Assembly: GCA_025359885.1 (NCBI GenBank)
Contig: JANYDG010000106.1
Span: forward strand, 1-64,000
DNA: 64,000 bases
Direction: 5' to 3'
Source: Acidobacteriota bacterium
GTDB taxonomy: Bacteria; Acidobacteriota; Terriglobia; Terriglobales; Acidobacteriaceae
The stretch's first letter is position 1, and each line of letters starts with the position of its first letter. The notes below the pieces were generated by a model, which saw only the letters and a program-made list of their open reading frames with translations, was not told where the DNA came from and searched no databases. This document shows positions 56,048 through 64,000 of this stretch, piece by piece. The translations under genes were made by a program, and so were the position numbers.

Positions 56048-57925
56048 ATGGCGAAACAAGAATTCCAGACCGAAGTCTCTCAGCTCCTCCAACTCATCGT
56101 TCACTCACTCTATTCGCACCCCGAGATATTTCTCCGCGAGCTCATCTCCAACGCCTCTGACGCGCTCGACAAGCTGCGGCATCTGACCCTGGTTGACGAT
56201 GCGTACAAGACGGTACCGTTTGACCCGCGCATCGACCTCGACCTCGACGAAGAGGCCCAGACCCTGGTCATTGCCGATACCGGCATCGGTATGAACGAGG
56301 AGGACCTCATCTCCCACCTCGGCACCATTGCGCGCTCCGGGACCAAGAACTTCCTCTCGCAGCTCTCGGGCGATGCCAAGAAAGACTCAAACCTCATCGG
56401 CCAATTCGGCGTCGGTTTCTACTCTGCCTTTATGGTCGCCGACAAGATTGAAGTCACCAGCCGCAAGGCCGGTGAAGAACTCACCTGGCGCTGGACCTCT
56501 GATGGCAAATCCGGCTTCGAAATCGAGCCTGCTGAACGCATGGTCCCCGGCACAACGATCGTTCTCCACTTCAACGACGAAGGGAAGCAGTACGCCAACA
56601 GTTGGCGCCTGCAGGAGGTGGTCAAGAAATACTCCAACCACATCGCGTTCCCGATCTTCCTCACCTACGACAAGAGCGAGTGGAATTCGGAAGAAAAGAA
56701 ATCCATAAAGACCCGCACCACTGAGCAGGTCAACGCGGCGAGCGCGCTCTGGCGTCGCCCAAAATCCGAACTCAAGGACGAGGACTACAAGGAGCTTTAC
56801 CAGGCTATCACCGGGGACTCCACTGACCCTCTCTGCTGGTTCCATACCAAGGCTGAGGGTTCGCTTGAATACACCACGCTTTTCTATATTCCGGCCAAGG
56901 CTCCGCTTGACCTGTATCAATCGGACTACCGAGTCGGCGTAAAGCTGTACGTCAAACGCGTCTTCATCATGGATGACGCCAAGGAGCTGCTGCCGCAATA
57001 TCTGCGCTTCGTCCGCGGGATCATCGATTCTGAAGACCTGCCCCTCAACGTGAGCCGCGAAATCCTGCAGCAGAATCGCGTGCTTACCTCGATCCGCGCG
57101 GCCAGCGTCAAAAAGATTCTTTCGGAACTCAAGAATGTCGCGACCAACAAGCCTGACGAGTACCTCCAGTTCATCGGCGAATACAACCGCCCGCTGAAGG
57201 AGGGGTTATATGGTGATTACTCAAATCGAGAGGCCCTGCTCGACCTGGTTCGGTTCAAATCGACCAAGGTGGAGGGAGTTACTGGCCTGTCTGAAGTGAT
57301 GACACGGATGAAGGATGGGCAGAAAGCCATCTACTACATCACTGGTGGTGCAGAATCTCTGTTGCGCAGCTCGCCACTTCTTGAGATTTATAAGAAGAAA
57401 GACATTGAAGTCCTCATCCTCGACGATGACTTTGACGAAATCATCTTTGCTAACATCGATAAGTACGGTGAAATCGAGCTCAAGTCGGTCAACAAAGCCT
57501 CCACCAGCGAAGACCTCAAAGACGAATCCGAGCCAGCCGAGGAAGAGGCGAAGGCCGAGTCTCTCAAACCACTGCTCGACAAGCTGAAAGCCACGCTGGG
57601 CGAGCACGTGAAAGATGTACGCGCCTCCGTCCGGCTGGCGGATTCGCCTTCGTGCATCGTTTCGGACGAAGAAGAGCCGTCATTGCAGATGCAGCAAATG
57701 CTGCGCTCCATGGGGCAAAAGGATATTCCCGCGCCCAAGCCGACGCTTGAGATCAACCCCGACCATGAGATTGTCAAGAAGCTGCTGGCCCACCCTGAGG
57801 GTGCCCTGACCGAGGTTGCTGCGTGGCTGCTCTTTGACCAGGCGCTGCTGATGGAAGGGGTAGCACTGAAAGACCCAGCCGCCTTCGTGCAGCGCCTCAA
57901 CCGCGTTCTCACCGCTTCAATTTAA
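56048..57925 (+). CDS. htpG: Chaperone HtpG (Hsp90)
   Basis: A 625-residue Hsp90. The N-terminal GHKL ATPase is marked by ELISNASDALDKLR, DTGIGMNEEDL, GTIARSGTK and GQFGVGFYSAFMVAD. The middle domain has the conserved arginine loop (PLNVSREILQQNR), and the C-terminal dimerisation part ends at residue 625, the usual length. It begins 53 bases after hutH. It folds client proteins in the cytoplasm. Confidence 0.97.
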   Translation: MAKQEFQTEVSQLLQLIVHSLYSHPEIFLRELISNASDALDKLRHLTLVDDAYKTVPFDPRIDLDLDEEAQTLVIADTGIGMNEEDLISHLGTIARSGTKNFLSQLSGDAKKDSNLIGQFGVGFYSAFMVADKIEVTSRKAGEELTWRWTSDGKSGFEIEPAERMVPGTTIVLHFNDEGKQYANSWRLQEVVKKYSNHIAFPIFLTYDKSEWNSEEKKSIKTRTTEQVNAASALWRRPKSELKDEDYKELYQAITGDSTDPLCWFHTKAEGSLEYTTLFYIPAKAPLDLYQSDYRVGVKLYVKRVFIMDDAKELLPQYLRFVRGIIDSEDLPLNVSREILQQNRVLTSIRAASVKKILSELKNVATNKPDEYLQFIGEYNRPLKEGLYGDYSNREALLDLVRFKSTKVEGVTGLSEVMTRMKDGQKAIYYITGGAESLLRSSPLLEIYKKKDIEVLILDDDFDEIIFANIDKYGEIELKSVNKASTSEDLKDESEPAEEEAKAESLKPLLDKLKATLGEHVKDVRASVRLADSPSCIVSDEEEPSLQMQQMLRSMGQKDIPAPKPTLEINPDHEIVKKLLAHPEGALTEVAAWLLFDQALLMEGVALKDPAAFVQRLNRVLTASI

Positions 57926-57938
57926 CCGTCAGTTATAG

Positions 57939-58391
57939 CAGCAGAAACGGGCGGCTGCCGGATTCAATAATGCGGGTGGGATTGGCATCTACGGCCAGGG
58001 CGGAACAGGCGTGGTTGGAGTGGGTGATATCGGCTTTGCCACCAACAACAATGTACAGCAGGGCAGGACCGCGGGCGGTTGGGTCAAGGCGATGGTTGTT
58101 GTGAACACATCAATCACGCCCTTTTCCATCGTGCGCTGCTTCAATTCGAGCCTGGTGGGCGCAGCGGCCACGACGCTCCCATGTGGCCTCAACCTCCAGG
58201 AAATTCACACGGGGAGCTTCACTCTAGGATTCAATTTTGATGTGGCTGATCGCTTCTATCTGGCAACTTTGAGCAGTTTCCAAGTCAACCATATTGTGAT
58301 CGTGCCGTACTCGCATGACACCCTGTCAGTGACCACTTTCGACGCGAATGATAATTACACCGCCGCCGACTATAACCTCGTCGTTTTCTAG
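57939..58391 (+). pseudogene. C-terminal remnant of a Gly-rich secreted protein
   Basis: The open frame runs from just after the stop at 57936 with no ATG until the GTG at 58011 chosen by the track. Its first residues read GIGIYGQGGTGVVGVG, collagen-like Gly-rich repeats seen in the middle of long acidobacterial proteins. The end (TFDANDNYTAADYNLVVF) looks like a natural C terminus. No ribosome binding site or signal peptide is present. A decayed 3' end of a larger gene is the best reading; a short functional protein from 58011 is less likely. Confidence 0.6.
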
Positions 58392-58623
58392 GGATCCTTG
58401 TTCAGAGGGTCGGTTGCTCCTGCGAGCACCGTTTTTCTGGACAGCGGCTATTGCAGGATGAGATGCTGGTGCGCACTGAAACGCGGAGCAGAGTGATCCT
58501 CACGTGCGGGCATCCTCCGTCGGTAGCGAATCAGTGTCATCGTGTGAACAGGTCCCAGGCGGCAGCATGTCTTCGCGGGTACCGCATGTAAACGTTCGTA
58601 GCGAAAGGGAGGGAGCGGAGCTT

Positions 58624-61600
58624 ATGCGCGAGGGAGTACAGACAGCCGCGAAACCATCCTCCTACCTGCGCCGCGGTTTCCCGTTTCTCGCCCTGGCCCT
58701 CGGCTTCGCCAGCATAGGCTGCCATGAAAAGCAGTCACCTGGCGCAACCGTCGCCTATCGCGATTCCAATCAACTCGATTTCAACCGCGACGTCCAGCCC
58801 ATCCTCGCCAGCAACTGCTTCAGTTGCCACGGGCCCGACCCGGAGATGCGCAAATCCGGTCTTCGCCTGGACCTCCAGGAATCCGCGATGAAAAAGCGCC
58901 CGGGCCACCCCGACGCCATCGTCCCCGGCCATCCCGACCAGAGCGAACTGATCAAGCGCATCCAGTCCAAAGACCCTCACCACCTGATGCCGCAGACCTC
59001 GCTCGGCGAAGCAAAACCGATGAAGCCACAGGAGATTGCCGTCCTCACCCAGTGGATCAAACAAGGCGCGGTCTATCGCCCTCACTGGGCCTTTGAGAAA
59101 CCCATCAAGCCGCCTTCGCCCGATGCCAGTGCCAATCTACCCAACGGGAACGCTATCGACACATTTGTGCTCGCACGGCTCAAAAAAGAGGGATTGCATT
59201 CCTCTCCCGAAGCGGACAAATCGACACTCATCCGCCGGGCCACGCTCGACCTTACCGGCCTGCTGCCAACCCCGGCCGAGGTCAGCGCCTTCCAGAAAGA
59301 CACCTCGCCGCAGGCCTACGAGCACCTTGTCGACAACCTGCTGGCCCGCCCCACTTACGGCGAACACCGCGCCCGTTACTGGCTTGACTACGCCCGATAC
59401 TCCGACACCTACGGCCTCCATTACGACAACACGCGCGACATCTGGCCCTGGCGCGACTACCTCATCCGTACGTTCAACAGCAACAAGCCCTTTGATCAGT
59501 TCGCAATGGAGCAGATAGCCGGAGACCTGCTGCCCGCTAAAAATCTTGATCCGCTCATCGCCTCCGGCTATGTGCGCCTTGGCGTCAGCAGCAACGAGGG
59601 CGGCACTATCCCCGAGGAACTGCGCACCAATATCGCCCGCGAACGCACCGAGGCCTATGGCGCTGCTTTCATGGGCATCACCGTTGGCTGCGCGGTCTGC
59701 CACGACCATAAATACGACCCCACCACACAAAAAGACTTCTACGCCCTCAGCGCCTTCTTCAACAACCTCGACGAGCGTCCCTTCAACAACGACCGCCCCG
59801 TTTGGGAACCGATGGTGCGCATCCCGAAGCCCGCCAATCAGGAAGCCTTCAATCGTATTTTGGCCCGGCGCACCGAGCTAACCGCCAGGCTGAACGCCGC
59901 CCGCTGGCAGCCCCGTGCGCAGCTTGAGCCAACCATCGAGCGCGCACTCCACGCCAGCCAGAAGGTCCCGCAGCCTGTCTCTGATGAAAAACTCGCACTC
60001 CGTCTACGCCTCGACGAGGGGGGCGGGGACTCCATCCACAACACTGCTCCTCACCCGCAGACGGCCTCCTTTCCGCTTGGCAAATTCAAAGGCCAGTGGG
60101 GCGAAACCACTTGGCTCTGGCCTGATTTCCGCATGGAAACCAGCACCCGCGTCCTGCTCGGACCGACCGGAAACTTCGAATCCAATCAGGCTTTTTCCTC
60201 CGGCGGCTGGTTTATGCTGCGCGCTGCACCCAACCTCGAAGTCACCGGACCGACCGGCGCGCTGCTCTCTAAAATGGATACCACCCAGCACAACCGTGGC
60301 TGGGATCTTTCCGTCGAAAAGGGGACGATCAGCGTCTCCCTGATCAACCAGATCCCCAGGCCCGGCACCAGCAGAGACGGCAAGCCGAAACCCGCGCCAG
60401 CTTCGTCTGCAAAAATGCCGGCGGAACGCATTGAAGTCTTCAGCTACCCCACGCCCTCTGACCTTTCGGCCAAAGACCTCGCCAACAACAAGCCCCCGCA
60501 GCAATTGGCAGAGGTAAAAAGAGCCAACTCCCCGCCCTTCAAGCCAAAAGACGCTAAACCTGCGCCGCTCGCGATGCTTGAGAAGGATGATACCCCCGAG
60601 GTCGGTCTTCGGGTCACCACCACCCATCCGCTGCCGCTTGCCGGTCAATGGAAGCACATCTTCTTTACCTATGACGGCTCGGGCAAGGCCTCGGGCGTCA
60701 AAATCTACGTTGACGGGGCCCCGTCTGAGACCAAAGTTGTCTTCGACTCGCTCGGCAAATCGACCATTCTCACCGCCGCGCCCATGCAACTCGGCTGGCG
60801 ATACCCAGACGCTGCCCCCGCCCAGGACACCCGCTACCAGGACATTCGCCTCTACCAGCGGGCGTTGACAGCCGCGGAAGCAAAGCGTCTCCCAGTCGAA
60901 GACTACGTGGCAGAACTGGCTCGGAAACCTGTCGCGCTGCTCGATGCAGACCAGTGGCACGCCGTTCGCGATTTCTACTTCAACGCGATTGACCCGTCGT
61001 TTCGCGAACTCGAAAGCCAGCTCGCACCCCTCGACACCCAGCTGGAGAAGCTCTCGCAGGGCGGCGACCTCACCCAGGTTTCGTGGGAAAAGCCTTCCAT
61101 CGCCTACGCCCACATCCTCGGTCGGGGCGTGTACACCGCGCGTCTTGAGCGGGTCGAGGCCAACACCCCCCACTTCCTGCCACCCCTGCCTCCCGGCGAA
61201 CCGCGTAACCGGCTCGCTCTCGCCAAATGGACTGTCAGCCCTGAGAATCCCCTTACCGCCCGCGTCACCGTGAACCGCATGTGGAGCGAGCTCTTTGGCG
61301 CAGGCCTCGTCGAAACCACAGAAGACTTCGGCATCATGGGCCAGCGCCCCTCCAACCCCGCATTGCTTGACTGGCTCGCCGTCGAGTTTCGCGAGAGCGG
61401 CTGGAACGTCAAGCACATCTACAAGCTCATGGTCATGTCCGCCGCCTACCGGCAAAGTGCCAGGTCCACGCCCGAACAGCTCGCCAAAGACCCCAAAAAC
61501 CTGCTCCTCTCCCACGGTCCCCGCTTCCGCATGGATGCGGAAATGCTGCGCGATATCGCCCTCCAGTCTGGCGGCTTGCTGGTCGGCAAGATCGGCGGCC

Positions 61601-62166
61601 CCAGCGTCAAGCCCTACCAGCCCGCGAACGTGTGGGAACAGGTCAGCTATCCCACCAGCGACACCGTCATGTACATTCAGCAGCACGGTGAGGCCCTCTT
61701 CCGCCGTAGCATGTACACCTACTGGAAGCGCATGGCCATCCTCCCCGACATGGATGCATTTGACGCCCCCATGCGTGACGCCGTCTGCACCCGCCGCCAG
61801 CGCACCGACACTCCGCTGCAAGCCCTCGTGACCTTGAATGACGTGCAGTGGGTTGAGGCCGCCCGCGCTCTGGCAGAACGTGTGATGCAGCAGGGCGGCA
61901 AGCAGCCCGACAGGCAGCCTGACCAGCGCATCCGCTTGATGAGCCAAATCCTTCTCGCCCACGACCCCTCGACCCACACCGCCACCATCCTCAAGGATTC
62001 ACTGGCCCAGATGCAAAAGCATTACTCCGCCGACCCAAAGGCTGCGAAAATGCTGGTCGAAGTCGGCGAAAAGAAGCACGATTCCTCCATCCCCGAGCCT
62101 GAACTCGCCGCCTGGACGATGGTCGCAAGTGAAATGTTGAACCTCGACGAAACACTGAACAAGTAG
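58624..62166 (+). CDS. Planctomycete-type cytochrome protein with DUF1549 and DUF1553
   Basis: A 1180-residue lipoprotein. A signal sequence ends in FASIGC (lipobox). The heme site CxxCH is in SNCFSCHGPDP, followed by the PSC1-type end PMKPQEIAVLTQWI. DUF1549 follows (LRRATLDLTGLLPTPAEV-like, YGEHRARYWLDYARYSDTYG), then about 300 residues with a LamG/concanavalin-like insertion (KASGVKIYVDG), then DUF1553 (NRLALAKWTVSPENPLTARVTVNRMW). Such proteins sit in the periplasm with a DUF1501 partner and may act on polysaccharide or sulfated sugars. The start is ATG 58624, and the track start adds 40 residues. Confidence 0.9.
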   Translation: MREGVQTAAKPSSYLRRGFPFLALALGFASIGCHEKQSPGATVAYRDSNQLDFNRDVQPILASNCFSCHGPDPEMRKSGLRLDLQESAMKKRPGHPDAIVPGHPDQSELIKRIQSKDPHHLMPQTSLGEAKPMKPQEIAVLTQWIKQGAVYRPHWAFEKPIKPPSPDASANLPNGNAIDTFVLARLKKEGLHSSPEADKSTLIRRATLDLTGLLPTPAEVSAFQKDTSPQAYEHLVDNLLARPTYGEHRARYWLDYARYSDTYGLHYDNTRDIWPWRDYLIRTFNSNKPFDQFAMEQIAGDLLPAKNLDPLIASGYVRLGVSSNEGGTIPEELRTNIARERTEAYGAAFMGITVGCAVCHDHKYDPTTQKDFYALSAFFNNLDERPFNNDRPVWEPMVRIPKPANQEAFNRILARRTELTARLNAARWQPRAQLEPTIERALHASQKVPQPVSDEKLALRLRLDEGGGDSIHNTAPHPQTASFPLGKFKGQWGETTWLWPDFRMETSTRVLLGPTGNFESNQAFSSGGWFMLRAAPNLEVTGPTGALLSKMDTTQHNRGWDLSVEKGTISVSLINQIPRPGTSRDGKPKPAPASSAKMPAERIEVFSYPTPSDLSAKDLANNKPPQQLAEVKRANSPPFKPKDAKPAPLAMLEKDDTPEVGLRVTTTHPLPLAGQWKHIFFTYDGSGKASGVKIYVDGAPSETKVVFDSLGKSTILTAAPMQLGWRYPDAAPAQDTRYQDIRLYQRALTAAEAKRLPVEDYVAELARKPVALLDADQWHAVRDFYFNAIDPSFRELESQLAPLDTQLEKLSQGGDLTQVSWEKPSIAYAHILGRGVYTARLERVEANTPHFLPPLPPGEPRNRLALAKWTVSPENPLTARVTVNRMWSELFGAGLVETTEDFGIMGQRPSNPALLDWLAVEFRESGWNVKHIYKLMVMSAAYRQSARSTPEQLAKDPKNLLLSHGPRFRMDAEMLRDIALQSGGLLVGKIGGPSVKPYQPANVWEQVSYPTSDTVMYIQQHGEALFRRSMYTYWKRMAILPDMDAFDAPMRDAVCTRRQRTDTPLQALVTLNDVQWVEAARALAERVMQQGGKQPDRQPDQRIRLMSQILLAHDPSTHTATILKDSLAQMQKHYSADPKAAKMLVEVGEKKHDSSIPEPELAAWTMVASEMLNLDETLNK

Positions 62167-62179
62167 CTACGGGAGTGCC

Positions 62180-63754
62180 ATGAAGCAGCATCCTTTCTGT
62201 ACCGATACCGAGCACGAGGATTCCCGCAGCGCCCTCGATGCCGTGGTTCCGCAGATGCAGATCCCGGCTGAGGCCCGTCAAAAGTGGATTGAGCTTCAGA
62301 CGCGCCGCCAGTTTCTCGGCCGCAGCGGCAAAGTCCTCGGCTGGGCGGCCCTCGCGAGCCTGCTCGGCGAAAACGTTCTTCGCTCCGCCGCGCACGCCTC
62401 TGACACCACCGACTCGCAGCAGCTTCCGACACCGGCTGACCTGAAGGTGCCCCATTTCGCACCAAAAGCCAAGCGAGCCATCTATCTCTTCATGTCCGGC
62501 GGGCCACCGCAGATTGACCTGCTCGATTACAAGCCCAATCTGGCCGCGCTCTATGACAAAGACATTCCAGACTCGGTCCGCGGCAATCAGCAACTCACCG
62601 GCATGACCAACGGCCAGGCCCGCTTTCCCATTGCGCCATCGCACTGGGCTTTTCAGCGCTACGGCAAAACAGGCACCTTCGTCAGCGACCTGCTGCCTTA
62701 TACCGGCCGCATGGTCGATGACCTCGCCCTCATCAAATCCACCAACACCGACGCTATCAACCATGAGCCAGCCATCATGCTCATGAACACCGGCAATATG
62801 AATGCAGGCAAGCCGTGCCTCGGCTCCTGGCTCTCCTACGGCCTCGGCAGCATGAACGACAACCTCCCCCGCTTCATGGTTCTCCAGACCAAAATGAACG
62901 CCAAGGAGAATAATCAGCCCGTCTCCTCGCGCCTGTGGAGCAGCGGCTTTCTCTCTTCAGAACACTCCGGCGTCGGCCTACGCTCTTCCGGCGACCCAGT
63001 TCTCTACCTCACCGACCCCAGCGGCGTCGATCGCGAAGTCCGCCGCAAGATGCTCGACGCCGTCGAGCAGATCAACCACCAGACCCTCGCCGAACTAGGC
63101 GACCCGGAAACGAATGCTCGCATCGCCCAGTACGAGATGGCCTATCGTATGCAGACTTCCGTGCCAGAACTGGCGGACCTGCGCAGTGAACCGCAGTCCA
63201 CCTGGGACCTCTACGGCCCTGAAGCCCGGGAGCCGGGCACCTTTGCCTATAACTGCCTGCTCGCTCGGCGCATCGCCGAGCGCGGCGTGCGCTTTACGCA
63301 GATTTACAAGCGCGGATGGGACGTCCACGACAACGTTACCGGCGTTCTGCCCATGCTGTGCCGCGAGGTGGATCGCGCCTGCTACGCCCTCGTAACCGAC
63401 CTCAAGCGGCGCGGCCTGCTTGAGGATACCCTCGTGGTATGGGCAGGGGAATTTGGTCGCACTGTCTACAGCCAGGGCGGCCTGCGCAAAGATAACTACG
63501 GCCGCGATCATCATCCCCGCTGCTTTACCACCTGGATGACCGGCGGTGGCGTGCGGACCGGTATCACCTACGGCGAAACCGACGACTACAGCTACAACGT
63601 GGTAAAGGACCCCGTCCCGGTGCGCGATTTCAACGCAACCCTGCTGCACTGCCTGGGCATTGACCACAACAAGCTCACCTACAGGTTTCAGGGTCTCGAA
63701 CAGAAACTCACCGGCACCACCCCTGCCAGCGTCGTCAAAGGGTTGCTCGCCTGA
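62180..63754 (+). CDS. DUF1501 domain protein with twin-arginine-like signal
   Basis: A 524-residue protein. The leader (RRQFLGRSGKVLGWAALASLL) resembles a Tat signal, preceded by a longer than usual N terminus. The DUF1501 sulfatase-like fold is seen in AIYLFMSGGPPQIDLLDYKP, MNTGNMNAGKPCLGSWLSYGLGS, VVWAGEFGRT and DHHPRCFTTWMTGGG. It is encoded 13 bases after the DUF1553 gene; this pair is common in Planctomycetes and some Acidobacteria. The stop and the next start overlap as TGATG. Confidence 0.92.
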   Translation: MKQHPFCTDTEHEDSRSALDAVVPQMQIPAEARQKWIELQTRRQFLGRSGKVLGWAALASLLGENVLRSAAHASDTTDSQQLPTPADLKVPHFAPKAKRAIYLFMSGGPPQIDLLDYKPNLAALYDKDIPDSVRGNQQLTGMTNGQARFPIAPSHWAFQRYGKTGTFVSDLLPYTGRMVDDLALIKSTNTDAINHEPAIMLMNTGNMNAGKPCLGSWLSYGLGSMNDNLPRFMVLQTKMNAKENNQPVSSRLWSSGFLSSEHSGVGLRSSGDPVLYLTDPSGVDREVRRKMLDAVEQINHQTLAELGDPETNARIAQYEMAYRMQTSVPELADLRSEPQSTWDLYGPEAREPGTFAYNCLLARRIAERGVRFTQIYKRGWDVHDNVTGVLPMLCREVDRACYALVTDLKRRGLLEDTLVVWAGEFGRTVYSQGGLRKDNYGRDHHPRCFTTWMTGGGVRTGITYGETDDYSYNVVKDPVPVRDFNATLLHCLGIDHNKLTYRFQGLEQKLTGTTPASVVKGLLA

Positions 63755-64000
63755 TGCTCAAATCCTCCTTGAAGATGCCGGTGAGCGGTGCCGTGAAAAT
63801 CTGGCTCGGTGAGAGCAGTTCCCGCCAACGCATCGGGGCAATAGCTCTCTGCCTGGCCCTGCTTTCGCTCCCATTCGTAGTCCATCTCGACGGCAAGCCG
63901 CACGCAGATTGGCAGCAGTTACTAGGCCGTCTGCATCCCCTCGCCGTGCATCTGCCCATCGGCCTCATAGTGCTGGTACCGCTTCTCGAAATTTACGGCA
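63754..64000 (+). CDS. Membrane protein, truncated by window end (DUF2231-like)
   Basis: The first 82 codons of a gene that continues past the window. It starts at ATG 63754 inside TGATG of the previous stop. One hydrophobic helix (IGAIALCLALLSLPFVV) is followed by LGRLHPLAVHLPIGLIVLVPLLEIYG, which resembles the start of DUF2231-like modules in planctomycete-type cytochrome proteins. It likely forms a membrane partner to the two preceding products. Confidence 0.75.
   Translation, partial: MLKSSLKMPVSGAVKIWLGESSSRQRIGAIALCLALLSLPFVVHLDGKPHADWQQLLGRLHPLAVHLPIGLIVLVPLLEIYG

Noticed and set aside
60004-61977. 657-codon minus-strand ORF
   Set aside because: It is antisense to the DUF1553 protein and shows only Gly/Val/Ala-rich sequence without motifs; long antisense frames are common in such GC-rich genes.

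Overview
The window reads as a chromosome segment of an acidobacterium, most likely class Terriglobia. This is inferred from protein families seen together: a hopanoid operon of the hpn type, a long secreted protein with putative Ig repeats, a YncE-like/phosphoesterase protein, a TIGR03118-type protein, a planctomycete-type cytochrome/DUF1501 pair, and many short hairpin repeats between genes. No rRNA, tRNA, CRISPR array, transposase or phage module was recognised. All calls come from reading the sequence and the supplied ORF track; no database search was run.

Layout. (1) 0.3-12.6 kb, plus strand: isoprenoid and hopanoid genes ispH, shc, hpnH, a small unknown gene, hpnA, hpnG, two zinc alcohol dehydrogenases, hpnC, hpnD and hpnE. 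They are tightly packed with several 4-base overlaps. HpnC, HpnD and HpnE make squalene, Shc cyclises it, and HpnH, HpnG and HpnA build the extended side chain. The two dehydrogenases may finish or modify it. (2) 12.6-18.2 kb, minus strand: three secreted proteins (one with TPRs), then uvrA. (3) 18.3-25.6 kb: a 21-bp tandem repeat array, an unknown small gene, a DoxX-like protein, a secreted FAD oxidoreductase, a TIGR03118 protein and the Ig-repeat protein. (4) 25.6-28.6 kb: metY and metX for homocysteine synthesis. They are preceded by what looks like a transcription attenuator: a 32-codon leader ORF with a dense Cys/Met codon cluster, an antiterminator segment and a strong terminator. (5) 28.6-38.6 kb: two secreted proteins, an M50 protease, an HU-type protein, dcd, a LuxR-type regulator, a SYLF lipid-binding protein, lipid A genes (lpxL-like, lpxD) and a P-loop protein. 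(6) 38.8-53 kb: a YncE/phosphoesterase protein, a GNAT protein and a surface-polysaccharide locus. That locus has a nucleotide-sugar dehydrogenase, an epimerase, a Wzz-Wza fusion, an O-antigen-ligase-like protein, a MurJ/Wzx-type flippase and a deacetylase. (7) 53.2-64 kb: an unknown protein, an Lrp/AsnC regulator divergent from hutH, htpG, a gene remnant, and a planctomycete-type DUF1549/DUF1553 cytochrome protein with its DUF1501 partner and a truncated membrane protein.

The main candidate for something undescribed is the Cys/Met leader-peptide attenuator before metY (25675-26005). Other points of interest are the Wzz-Wza fusion with a possible internal start and internal signal peptide, the 21-bp repeat array, a candidate small RNA at 34.8 kb, a symmetric operator between the AsnC regulator and hutH, and repeat-like DNA inside metX.
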